A DNA stretch of 33,768 nt from Dunaliella salina (Eukaryota; Chlorophyta; Chlorophyceae; Chlamydomonadales; Dunaliellaceae), in contig MU069813.1 in assembly GCA_002284615.2 (NCBI GenBank), forward strand, positions 265,796-299,563, read 5' to 3'. A model generated the notes under the pieces. The model had not been told where the DNA came from and ran no database searches. It saw nothing but the letters and a program-made list of their open reading frames with translations. Below, piece by piece: positions 21,301 to 28,741 of this stretch. The position numbers and the translations under genes were made by a program. The number at the start of each line of letters is the position of its first letter. Position 1 is the stretch's first letter.

Positions 21301-24300
21301 TATTTTCTTTCAAGGCTGAGAACACATAAAGGAAACAAACTAGCCCTCATTCATTAAGGGCCTATTAAATCCTATGCTGGGACCACATATCATGCCCATG
21401 CCAAGCAAAAGCGCTTGAATATGAGGTTGCTTGTGATTTATAGTTTGCACCACTTGGAACACTGTTGAACTACACAGTAGTTGTAATGCTTAGTCTTTTT
21501 TCCACGTGCTACTTGCAAGACAAGACTTGGATCAGAGATGCGTGTACACGTGAGGACACTAGATCTTATCATGACCAGTCGTCTGTCCTTGATCTGTGCT
21601 ATGCAAAGCTGTTATTAATTCCAACATGCAATTCTGTCCAATAACAAGGTCCCTGCATGGACAGACAAAATGCATGCACGGTTGCATGAAAATCATTCTT
21701 CCGTTCAGCATGCTTTCCAATAAGCATGAGTGAATAAAGGTATCTGATCGTGTATCTGTTTTTGCAAGAAAAGGGTTGCAGGCGCAAGCCCCCACACAGC
21801 ACACAAATCAAGTTGCTAGCTGTCTTTTTGGACGACACAAATGCAATGATACATCTCTCTGCACATTGAGCTTCGACCTGCAGATCCCTTACAGCTTGTA
21901 ATGCACCTGTTACCGCAACATCTGAGCTGGCGTAGTCCATGCTCTGGGAGGGGGCCCTCTGAGGCTTCACTTCTGCTGGGTTGCGGGGGAGGAGCCCTAG
22001 GCTTAGGAGCTTGGGCTTTAATATCTCTGTCACTTTGCTTGCAGCAGCCCTAGAAGCAGTCATGATTATCTGCAAGTTTGCATTTAATTACAAGTTGTAT
22101 GGGCTTTGATATGTCTGTCACTTGAATTTATTTGTTTCAATGACCAAAGGACTTGGGGAGAATTGGAAGGGCCTGAGCTCCCAGAAAAAAGAATAGCAAA
22201 GGGGAGAGGACACAAAAAACATGCGCAGAAGGGGAACCACTTTCATAGGGAAGAAATATGGAATTAGAACACATGATAGTGAGAGGTTGCTTGCAGCAGC
22301 CTTCGAGGCAGTCATGATTATGTGCATTGTACGTGCAGTCACGCTTATCTGCAAGTGTGCATTGTATGTACAGCAGCATGCATTCTTTGGTGCATTCCTA
22401 AGCGATCAAATGAGGATGGTCACACTTACACAGACACAACACTGGTGCGCTTATGCATGGCAAACAGTGGATGAGGAAATCCTGACAAGATTGGGTGGTT
22501 GTCATGCATGCACCTTCTGATCAAGCCTCATACGAATTGGATTGTGTGTGTGTCCAACTCCTATTTGGCATGGAGTTGGGTAACAGACTCTGCTCTCAGT
22601 CTTCATCCCATTCGATGCAAGCAATATTTTAACCACAGGCATCAAAGCTGTGCACCTGGCATCATGCAAGGGGGACCCTCAACAATTACAGGAGACAGGA
22701 GGGTGCGTGGCTTTTGGCACTCACAATGGAGAATTGAGATGAGGCATCGTCTGGGTCTGGAGCCTCATCATTAATTTCCTTGCTACCAGTGCCGGCAGCT
22801 TCATCTTTGGCAACATCCTTTAAGCCTTGGAAAACCATGCCCGCGTTCGTGTCTTCTGACTGCAATTGGCTTCTTTCATCAAAAGCATCGTCCAAAACTC
22901 TGACGATGGACGGCAATGTGGAGTTCAGTCTGTTCCTGTGCATCTGTCCAGACAGACCGCCGTCCTTCAAAGGGGCCTGAAAACACAAACATGCGTGAAC
23001 AGATTTGTCAGCAAAATTTTGAGAATCCTGGACATGCATACTCCCATGGATAATTGGCTCTTAATTGTGCTATCTAAGCATTATTGCACTCATTTTGATG
23101 CTCTAGTAATCATGTGGCAAAGAGCATGGTTCCAGATTAAACGGAAAAGCTTGCCCTTATACCCCATTTTTTCTAAATTTGATCCAGAATTCATTTAGCA
23201 TGTTTGGAGCTTAGCAACATGCATGGAGTGCAGCACCGCTCTTTCCGCTGCCTACATGGCGTGCAACAAAAGAATTCCAGTCTTTTGAGGTACCAGCACA
23301 GCCGCCGGTGCCACGCTTGAAAGGAGCAGCAAAGAGATACTGCTCCCTCCAAGCGTGGTACCTCAGGCTGTGCTGGAATTTCAAAAGGTTAGGTTCTTTC
23401 ATTTTACGCCAGGAGGTAGTGCAACATAGCACTTATGGAGGAAAACAAAATCAGGGGGCCATAGAATTAGACTTCTAGCAGACTTCTCGCAAAGAGCTCC
23501 CTGGTCCAGTGGAACTGCTGCTTCAGCATGTGTGGCTTCAGAACACTACTCTGCTGAGGTGCGCCCCTGATCTGAGCCGCTGTGTGCCTGGACTTTCAAA
23601 CAGGCATGTTCATTGCATTTGAGCAGCAGCAAAGATGCGCAAGCCCAAACAAAACTCGGAGCTTTGAAGCCTATGCCGCGTCATAGCCGCGCTAGCCACC
23701 TTCTCGGAAGGTTTTGCTGCATTCGCTCTTTGTGCTGCAAGGAATGATAAGCTAAATTGACGAGATAGTGGCTTATACTGAGCCTTTGTGCATCAATGTC
23801 AAATCTTCAGGTTGCTTGACAAACCACGCAGGCTCTTGGGCATGACCCTTTTGTCCCATCTATCAGGCAACGGAACGTTTGCCTCTTGGCTCATTCAAGC
23901 TCCTGTTTTCTGTTGATAATGTGAATAACTGCCCTTCCTGTGCCCATCCAGCCCAGAGACCGGCCACATCTTCTGCCTGAGTCTTCCTGATCTAAAATGC
24001 TTGTGTCAATCACTTCTTTTTTGATCCCTATGGCTGTATTCTGGTTCTGCTTCAGTCTCATCCCACTGAGGACATTGCTTTGTCATGCGCGTGACCAGCA
24101 AAACACCATTACCAACAAAAACAGCAACAACTACGAGAACAGCAGCAGCAGTAGCAGCAGCATCAGCAGCAGCAGCATCAGCAGCAGCAGCTACATCACC
24201 GGCAGCTACATCACCGGCAGCAGCAAAAACAGAAATGATAAGTGCAACAAAAATAAAGCGAAAATAAAAACCTCATCAGAAAGCCATTCTTTCACCAATC

Positions 24301-25179
24301 AATGCATGCCTTACCTGATAAGTGCCAACAGCATCCGACATTGATGCGAAGACAGTTACAAAGCTTGATCTCTGCATTAAAACAACCAGGGTATCAAGCA
24401 GGCAGTGCTAAGTAAGGATTACGTGGAAATTTTGCTCCAGCGCATTTTGTTCATGGTCTGCAGGCATCTGACAGTCTATGGGCCTTTTTGTAAGCAAGCA
24501 GCACCAGGTGCTTCTAGTAATCCTCCAAATCCCCATTAGACTGTCCTGACTCAAATCTTGTGGTGGAGGGGACTCATGGCTCTTTATGAGCCAAGAAGTC
24601 TCTTTTTTCTTAATTCATGTAGGGAAGGCTTCTCTGCCTATGTACGTATTCTATTCTTTTCTTGTTCAATTCAAGGAGATACCATTACAAATCTCTCTGT
24701 TTGGCAGCATTCTTGCTTGTGAAAAGGCCAAGGGAATTCAAGAGAACAACGGAAGGATGGTGCAAACATGCTTGTGTCTTGTCTGCATTTCTGGAACGAT
24801 CTTAAACGCATGGAAACTGCACGTGGAGGAGCATGTTCCTGCCTACTTCCTGAGTTGGATAAGAGAATGCTGGGGTGGGGGAGCGATGTCTTTATCCTTG
24901 GTGTGCACAAGTACAGGGGAGAAGAGTATGCCCATTTGTGCATGCGATGCAAAGCAAAGGCAGCCAATTGAGTTACACTCCCAGGTACTGTGGCCATGCC
25001 AGGTTCTATAAGACAGCTGAAAAATGACCATACCTGTTCGTCCCATGCCTGGTGGACGTATGGCAGCCACGACCAATAGCGGCTTGCATCTGCGCTTGGC
25101 GTGCATCCAGCCACCACCACAACCTCCTCCCCTAATAGTTGAAAGCTGGCGGACCTACCCAAGCCTTCATTCTGGCTGG

Positions 25180-25223
<44 letters not shown>

Positions 25224-28200
25224 TGACGATCAAATAGCTGTCCAATGCCACTGAATATACCTCTGTCGGCTTCCTCTGTTCCGCTGTTTCCCCCACCTCT
25301 CTGCTGGATATCTTTTCTCACAAACTCTGGTGTTAATTCAGATGTGGCTTTGGAGGGATCCTCGGCTGCGCAACAAGGAGGCCAGAAAAAGTTGCACAGG
25401 CATGCCCTTTCTTGGGCTCGGCTTATCAGCTACTAAGTTTTGCCATTCATTTGTTGTCACTAGAGTTTGTGATAAAAGAAATAAGAGTAAGGGGACTCAT
25501 CCCTTCACCCGGAAAGCATTGAAGAAGGGCACGGGCACTCAGTAAGGGAAAAAGCTGTGCAACCCTTTCACCACAAAGCTACAAAACAGAGAGAGCAGTG
25601 GGGTTCTGGAGGGTCACTTGCAGCACATAATTGTTTTTCCTAGAAGCGCTTACGCAAACAAGTATGGGAAAAATAAGCAAAGGGAGGGACATGCTTGCAA
25701 GTGACCATCACGCATACCTTTGTTGAAAGGCAGCACAACAAGGAGGTAAGGACTGTCGGGGTTTGTAAACTGTTGGCAGGAGAGAAGGAGTGACAAATAA
25801 AATCAATGCTTGATGGAAAGAATGTGTTGCTTGGTGAAGATCAGGCATGCACATTGCACCACAGCTGTGCTTTGTTTCAACTTCAACTGCGGAAGGGCAA
25901 TCATAACAAACAAGAGCAGGAAGCGTCTACCGCAAGTCTCGGCATTTACAAGTTTGATGTTGGTGAGCAGGAAAGCACGTGTGAAACCATATCCATTTGC
26001 TGGTGCCCACCATGGGTCATTTGTTTGACCATGTGGTAAAAATTGGCACGTAGACAAGAAAACCGAACTCTTACCGCACAATTCTGGCCGCCACAATCAT
26101 CAGTTTCATTCTCCGTGCCCAAAAATCCAAAATCTATTGTCCCTGATTGCACACCTCCAGCATAGCACTCAGAATCCTGCGCATGAGATGCAAAAAGCAA
26201 TATCTCAATGATGAATTGTGGGACTCCTTTGACGGAAATCAGCAGATTGCTCATTGCATCATGATGCTGTGAAGGAGGAAAAAAAGCTTAGGAACCGTGG
26301 CACAGGATCCGAGAACATTAAAGCCTCAGAATTTCCAGACTTTGCGTGTTGATGGGTAATGGGTCTGCTCTGTTTGTGCGCGACGTCATGCGTCTTTGAA
26401 AACATTGCGCGTCATAATTTCCAATTCAAAATAGTGATCATAATTTTTGTTTCAAAATATGCAGGCTGTGCACACAGTATACACTAGGAGAACACATTTG
26501 ATGCCTCTTTTCTTTTTCCTTGGATCCTCCCACTTCACAAACCACACAGCCTTTTGCATCTCTAAAACTCGATCGACCAAAAGCACCAATGCCCGTCAGG
26601 TGACTGAGATGAATAATTGGACTATTCATCCGTTGCATGGAACAGAATCTGTCCCTGCATACAGCCCTCACACCTTGCCTGAGATCAAAAAAGGCCAGCA
26701 ACTAAGCCCCTTGACCATCATGACTTGCAACTTAGTCCCTTGACCATCATATGATATCTTGCCTCAAAAGCGAGTGTCTGACCCCTTATGCTTTGCAAAT
26801 GTACTGCATAAACGAAAACAGAAGGAGCTGGTCAAGAATTGACTTCTCCGGTACCCCCTGTCCTGATCTTTTAGGCAATCAGTTGTGTTTCTGTACTTGA
26901 ACTGCTACAAGAGTCGCTTTGCACAATGCCTTAGGCAATCATCTTTCGTCACAAAGCTCAAGTCGCAAGGTAACTAGTTCTCTGTAAGCACATCAACAAA
27001 CATTTTCTTGGGCAAGTGAGAAGTGCGACTCGTCCTTGTTGCCCATCATGCAATGCGCAACAACCTGTTCTTGAGGCCTTGCAGATCTTTGTCAGCTCAA
27101 ATTTTTTGCTCGTGCTCCTTGAGCTCGTATTCTTCAGCCTTTGGGTGTCCTTTGCAGCTTGGTTTCCTTTGTGTGCTCTGGCTGCCTGCCTGCCTGCCTG
27201 TTGCTTCAGCTGTGCTTCCGGTGTATCTAAAGAAAAGAAAAGAAAAGCTACGTAGGCAGAGAAGCTCTCCCTACATCAATTTAGGAAAAGGAGACACATT
27301 GCTTCAGCTGCGCTTCCGGTGTCTCTCCCCATTTGCAGCTGCCGTTTTGTTTGGCTGGCTGCACAGGCAAGCTTGTGGTTGGTCCCCCCTCCCCCACCAG
27401 GAACCCTAATGTGAGGTACATTTTCCTCACAAGCTAGAAAAGAACCGCCCAGTCAGGTGGAGCAGATGAATGTGAAATAGGGATTTGGTTGTGAAAAGTA
27501 GGGTCGGCACCGTGGCTAATTTGGCACAATACCTGTCTCTGCAGGATGCAAGAAAGCTTGAAATTTTGCCTTTTTCAATGTGGCCTGTGGTAGGCAAGAA
27601 TTTTGTCCATTTTTGCTTTTGATAACGCGGCAGAGTATGCTGCTACTTGAGGGGAGTGTTTTTTTGACAAAGGATATGAACCACTAGGCAGAATGGGAAC
27701 CGCAACCATGTGCAGGAATTATGCTTTGCATAAATTTGTAATATAACACAATGCCAATTTATATTATTGCTTCTCTTAAATCACCACAGGAGTGAAGAGG
27801 GAAAGAAGAGAGAAAACACACCTTGAACGCATTCTCAATAATAGTGAAGGCCTCCTCCTTGACCGCAGCGCATTCATCCAGCTTCCCTGTGTGTTTATTT
27901 CCACAACACCGATGGCTGAAGATCTGCTAATGCCAAATGTATATGCTGTACATTCACGTGCATGGGAAGTATTTGCAAGGATGATGATCACTGACCCCCA
28001 CCTTCCTCTTTTCCATTCCTTTGGCCAGGCTGTCCTCCGGAAAACACAGAAAGAAGGCCAGGGCCTAAAGGGGTGATCTGTGGATTTTCAGCACGTTGAC
28101 CAGTTTCAGTTTGTGCAAGCAGGAGTCATTCCAGCTGTTTGTGTAAGCAGGAGTCATTCCAGCTGTTTGTGTAAGCAGGAGTCATTCCAGCTGTTTGTGC

Positions 28201-28431
28201 AAATAGAAGTCCAGGAAAACAGGTGCGCACCGTTGCAGCAGCCTCTGCAAGCTGGTTACGAAGGCTGCTGTCGTTGGCAATGCCAAACAACCCCAGGCCA
28301 CCATTCAGCAGACTTACGTCATTCCCCAAACCCAGGCCACCATCAAGCAGCCCCATCCCTCCCTCCCGGCCTCCTTGTTGGCCGGTCGCAGCGATGCAAA
28401 GGCTCAATATCAGCAACAAAGAAAATCTCAT
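11041..28431 (-). CDS. Large secreted protein of unknown function (15-exon model, 753 residues)
   Basis: The exons are 28260-28431, 27822-27886, 26075-26266, 25718-25769, 25034-25365, 24315-24371, 22725-22976, 21907-22069, 21011-21103, 19647-19935, 17735-17880, 17421-17516, 13812-13915, 11615-11764 and 11041-11139. Every junction is GT..AG and the phases agree throughout, giving 2262 coding bases. The protein starts with a clear signal peptide (MRFSLLLILSLCIAATG), so it is probably secreted or a wall protein. A Gly/Leu-rich stretch, a Cys-containing segment (residues 80-143), TNPDSPYLLVVLP (145-157), a Gln-13 tract (about 197-209) and VVVVAGCTPSADASRYWSW follow. Further on are VTVFASMSDAVG, SIIIMTASRAAASK, DNRDAQY and VLYLVGANHAATG. 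I recall a similar block order from an uncharacterised secreted family in plants and bacteria but cannot name it. Introns carry many mobile elements and a gap. Weak points are exon 2, the 5' edge of exon 11, and exon 15. Confidence 0.68.
11349..11552 (+). repeat. Degenerate minisatellite-like stretch in intron 14
   Basis: Blocks such as CTGTGCGG followed by TTATGGAC and CTGTGTTCT recur about four to six times with irregular spacing. There is no coding support. Confidence 0.45.
11615..11764 (-). CDS. Large gene exon 14
   Basis: This is exactly 50 codons from a GCTTGCAG acceptor to CAG|GTAAGA. It reads LFADTPCKYSMIAATLSCAL, DLSSPVLQASNSTEGGEVG and IPLLHTINALQ. A second identical donor block lies 19 bases further on (end 11596). 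The terminal inverted repeat of a transposon lies only 18 bp upstream of the acceptor. Confidence 0.72.
11783..12452 (+). mobile_element. Terminal-inverted-repeat element, copy 1 (non-autonomous, about 670 bp)
   Basis: The left end AAAAATCCCAGAGCTGGACA is answered by a right end reading GTTGTCCAACTCTGTTAAAA near 12431-12450. The interior (CCGCGGCGTGAACCCTA, GGGTGATTTCTGATGATTT, CCAGTGGTTGGTCAG, GGGTGATCTGAGGCCAGGAG) matches the reverse complement of 16516-17154 in order. It encodes no transposase. It sits in intron 13 of the large gene. Confidence 0.72.
13390..13620 (+). repeat. Partial copy of the terminal-inverted-repeat element
   Basis: It shares AAACTAGCCGTGG near 13390 and GGGTGATCTGAGGCCAGGAC near 13529, with the following TGATCTGA block, in the order of copy 1. 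Much of the middle is missing and the ends are not recognisable. Confidence 0.6.
13715..13772 (+). repeat. Dispersed repeat A, copy 3
   Basis: It reads TTCCCTCAATGCATGCGGCC, then TCTGGCTTGCATAGAC and a TTTTC run. The 5' GGTGAGGCC part seen in other copies is missing. Confidence 0.6.
13812..13915 (-). CDS. Large gene exon 13
   Basis: It follows a CATATACCAG acceptor and ends GAG|GTGTGG. It encodes VGPDMERMIRFREVAAVPSS, then VAFPTDYQQRYPAE. It enters in phase 1 and leaves in phase 0. Confidence 0.65.
15308..15383. repeat. CA dinucleotide microsatellite at the gap edge
   Basis: About 38 CA units run directly into the Ns. The true length is unknown because the array is cut by the gap. Confidence 0.97.
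15384..16242. other. Assembly gap (859 N)
   Basis: A run of N in intron 12 of the large gene. All open frames drawn across it are artefacts. Any exon or repeat inside it is invisible here. Confidence 0.99.
16516..17154 (-). mobile_element. Terminal-inverted-repeat element, copy 2 (about 640 bp)
   Basis: The left end GAAAATTTTTCCAGAGGTGG is mirrored on the right by CCACCTCTGAAAATTTTC (17137-17154). It is inverted relative to copy 1, with matching interior blocks over its whole length. It lies in intron 12 of the large gene. No open frame resembling a transposase is present. Confidence 0.75.
17421..17516 (-). CDS. Large gene exon 12
   Basis: CTACTCAG and A|GTACGT flank 96 bases encoding SWQSSMGGATGIHDALDF, then MGNNGYFSVQCIH. 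It is in phase 1 at both ends and matches exons 11 and 13. The next intron contains the gap, so an exon could be hidden there. Confidence 0.6.
17735..17880 (-). CDS. Large gene exon 11
   Basis: It reads DNRDAQYVGSLPMVTFMRSS, then KVLYLVGANHAATGLSAYAN and IAPSDPIQ, and ends C|GTGAGT. The acceptor GGATGCAG gives the phase needed by exon 10. Directly upstream the same frame continues as NCSTGCR, which would fit as protein, so the true exon may start further up near a TTTCAAG at about 17920. That would need a different partner phase. Confidence 0.72.
18205..18760 (+). repeat. Imperfect tandem duplication, period about 366 bp, in intron 10
   Basis: TGAATTCGTAAGGCTTGCTC at 18211 recurs as TGAATTCGTGAAGTTTGCTC at 18577. 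Later pairs are a CTTCAA(T/C)TACTGCT block and a GTGGGCA block before a GCGCACAGGC-like stretch. The second copy is shorter and diverged. Confidence 0.5.
19647..19935 (-). CDS. Large gene exon 10
   Basis: A long pyrimidine tract and CACCCAG precede HPLHAWRLTPSSKAPSS. Later text includes SEKDTFPLPEIISRFPGVSD, then a charged, low-complexity part and AMDWLMETLQK. A TGA lies in frame just past GA|GTGAGT. The strong donor and a matching phase with exon 11 argue that the stop is intronic. If it is not spliced, the protein would end here at 556 residues. Confidence 0.72.
20444..20505 (+). repeat. Short tandem repeat in intron 9
   Basis: CAATGGCTATACAAGGGCAT is followed about 29 bp later by CAATGGCAATACAAGGGCAT. 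Two units only. Confidence 0.6.
21011..21103 (-). CDS. Large gene exon 9
   Basis: Flanked by CACTCAG and A|GTGAGT, it encodes SYLDPINLLPIPRPFVQGIG followed by LNTTSPYFML. NTT is a possible N-glycosylation site. Phase 1 at both ends joins cleanly to exons 8 and 10. Confidence 0.82.
   Translation of the reverse strand, partial: VRTWTPSTCCLYQDPLSKASDSTPHRLTSC
21220..21305 (+). repeat. Dispersed repeat A, copy 4
   Basis: It starts GGTGAGGCCCCTGCTAGCTT and continues CTTTCCCTTGATGCATGCAG, CCTCTGGCCTGCATAGGC and a pyrimidine tail. It lies in intron 8 of the large gene. Confidence 0.65.
21907..22069 (-). CDS. Large gene exon 8
   Basis: An ACTTGCAG acceptor precedes IIMTASRAAASKVTEILKPK, then LLSLGLLPRNPAEVKPQR and SMDYASSDVAVT. 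The donor ACAG|GTGCAT leaves phase 1, as exon 9 needs. A nearer donor, GCG|GTAACA (end 21914), would leave phase 0 and is therefore disfavoured. A degenerate copy of the start of this exon lies upstream at 22287-22358. Confidence 0.75.
22287..22358 (-). repeat. Degenerate duplicate of the start of exon 8
   Basis: On the minus strand ACTTGCAGATA is followed by about 25 extra bases and then ATCATGACTGCCTCGAAGGC and TGCTGCAAGCAA. Exon 8 has ACTTGCAGATA directly joined to ATCATGACTGCTTCTAGGGC and TGCTGCAAGCAA. Similarity covers the acceptor and about the first 11 codons, then ends. It lies in intron 7. Confidence 0.65.
22725..22976 (-). CDS. Large gene exon 7
   Basis: It is 84 codons between GTTTTCAG and ATT|GTGAGT. 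It starts APLKDGGLSGQMHRNRLN and includes LPSIVRVLDDAFDERSQLQ and an acidic end (NDEAPDPDDASSQFSI). The acidic tract suggests a flexible, charged linker. Confidence 0.82.
23282..23387. other. Long near-perfect hairpin in intron 6
   Basis: Four paired segments nest around a 10-nt loop (23330-23339). Bases 23307-23329 pair with 23340-23362 (23 positions, two A-C mismatches and one wobble). Bases 23293-23303 pair perfectly with 23366-23376. Bases 23282-23288 pair with 23381-23387. Internal loops are 3x3 and 4x4. The shape resembles a small-RNA precursor but could also be a decayed inverted repeat. Confidence 0.75.
24139..24227. repeat. CAG-type minisatellite in intron 6
   Basis: It is made of repeated CAGCAG with CATCAG and CTACATCACCGG interruptions. 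It is intronic in the model. The plus-strand Ser- or Ala-rich frames across it are not supported. Confidence 0.8.
24315..24371 (-). CDS. Large gene exon 6
   Basis: A 57-base exon lies between a TGCAG acceptor and CAG|GTAAGG. It encodes RSSFVTVFASMSDAVGTYQ and is in phase 0 at both ends. The hydrophobic strand followed by an Ala-Ser-x-x-Asp turn resembles parts of exons 3 and 8. Confidence 0.75.
24594..24660 (+). repeat. Dispersed repeat B, copy 2
   Basis: It reads TTCTTAATTCATGTAGGGAA, then GGCTTCTCTGCCTATGTACG and a TTCTTTTC tail. It lies in intron 5 of the large gene and matches the copies at 2787-2850 and 27230-27297. Confidence 0.6.
25034..25365 (-). CDS. Large gene exon 5, with polyglutamine tract
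   Basis: A pyrimidine-rich acceptor ends TTGCGCAG and the donor is CAG|GTATGG. The text runs EDPSKATSELTPEFVRKDIQ, an acidic/Gly stretch, Gln-13 encoded by a CAG run, then SFQLLGEEVVVVAGC and TPSADASRYWSWLPY. The polyGln separates two more regular halves and is likely variable between strains. Confidence 0.8.
25181..25219 (-). repeat. CAG array encoding polyglutamine (exon 5)
   Basis: Thirteen uninterrupted CTG units on the plus strand read as CAG on the coding strand. They give a Gln run within the secreted protein. Confidence 0.93.
25718..25769 (-). CDS. Large gene exon 4
   Basis: A 52-base exon follows CTCCTGCCAACAG and precedes AAAG|GTATGC. It reads FTNPDSPYLLVVLPFNK with one base left over (phase 1). 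That base completes an Ala codon with the first two bases of exon 5, which is a specific check on both exons. Confidence 0.8.
26075..26266 (-). CDS. Large gene exon 3
   Basis: This is exactly 64 codons between a TCCTTCACAG acceptor and a GCG|GTAAGA donor. It includes SNLLISVKGVPQFIIEILLF, then ASHAQDSECYAGG and TDDCGGQNCA. Three Cys in an exported protein suggest disulphides. Composition and splice signals are strong. Confidence 0.8.
27230..27297 (-). repeat. Dispersed repeat B, copy 3
   Basis: On the minus strand it reads CCTAAATTGATGTAGGGAGA, then GCTTCTCTGCCTACGTAGC and TTTTCTTTTC. It lies in intron 2 of the large gene. Confidence 0.6.
27495..27605 (-). repeat. Partial copy of the terminal-inverted-repeat element
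   Basis: AAAAGTAGGGTCGGCACCGT followed by GGC, a GAAAGCTTGAAA block and GGTAGGCAAGAATTTT matches, in order, the right part of copy 2 (17000-17150). It is diverged and truncated. Confidence 0.45.
27822..27886 (-). CDS. Large gene exon 2
   Basis: An ACACACAG acceptor and an AAG|GTGTGT donor flank 65 bases. It encodes KLDECAAVKEEAFTIIENAFK, a charged helical segment, entering in phase 1 and leaving in phase 0 as exon 3 requires. An overlapping frame in the same DNA also looks coding (see findings), so this boundary is one of the less certain ones. Confidence 0.55.
28109..28196 (+). repeat. Three 28-bp tandem units in intron 1
   Basis: GTTTGTGTAAGCAGGAGTCA plus TTCCAGCT occurs at 28109, 28137 and 28165, with one base changed in the first unit. 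A fourth unit breaks off after GTTTGTGCAA. Confidence 0.9.
28260..28431 (-). CDS. Large gene exon 1: start codon and signal peptide
   Basis: It encodes residues 1-57. MRFSLLLILSLCIAATG is a short n-region, hydrophobic core and small-residue end, with cleavage likely before QQ. GLLDGGLGLGNDVSLLNGG follows, a glycine/leucine-rich stretch. The donor C|GTAACC leaves phase 1, which fits exon 2. An alternative donor at ACG|GTGCGC (end 28231) would leave phase 0 and need another exon. Confidence 0.72.
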
Positions 28432-28582
28432 TTTTATACTTCTACATCAAGTCGCTGGAGAGTATGCGCCCATCCAAGCTGAATCGTTCGGACGTCCGAG
28501 CAACCAAGGGATCCCAAACCCCAAAAAAAATTAATATACTGAAATAAAATAATTTGACTAACTATTCATATTGTCGCGAAGA
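28432..28582. promoter_or_regulatory. Divergent intergenic region, candidate bidirectional promoter
   Basis: The start codons of the large secreted-protein gene (minus) and the CASP-like gene (plus) are separated by 151 bp. The centre holds GGACGTCCGAGC. The plus side has an AT-rich block (about 28529-28556) starting 54 bp before the plus ATG. TATAAAA abuts the minus ATG, which is too close to serve that start as a TATA box. Shared control is inferred from spacing only. Confidence 0.5.
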
Positions 28583-28741
28583 ATGTCAGCTCCTGATCCG
28601 CTTCTGGCAAATGCACCGCTTCTGGCAAAGAGTGCCCTTCCGCCCGTCCACCACCTGGACATGGATGATCAGCGGTTGGGGAGGGGGCACGCTGCAGGCT
28701 TGAGCCCGTGTGTCCTGCTCTCCTTGCGGGCACTTCAACTT
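28583..28741 (+). CDS. CASP-like gene exon 1
   Basis: It encodes a 40-residue cytoplasmic N-terminus (MSAPDPLLANAPLLAKSALP and onward) and the first part of segment 1 with the family Arg (SLRALQL). It ends CTT|GTGCGT. Confidence 0.78.

Noticed and set aside
22118..22379. Full minus-strand exon in the exon 8 duplicate
   Set aside because: Similarity to exon 8 stops after about 11 codons, a 25-bp insertion interrupts it, and no good donor follows; kept only as a degenerate duplicate.
23997..24344. Plus-strand Ser- or Ala-rich proteins at the CAG minisatellite
   Set aside because: They are explained by the repeat; they lie antisense to the intron 6/exon 6 region and have no other coding evidence.
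26438..26701. Possible extra minus-strand exon (SHLTGIGAFGRSSF text)
   Set aside because: Some coding look, but exons 2 and 3 already join in phase and no convincing donor was found.
28109..28196. CRISPR-like regular repeats
   Set aside because: The 28-bp units abut with no spacers, and the window is eukaryotic; this is a simple tandem repeat in an intron.
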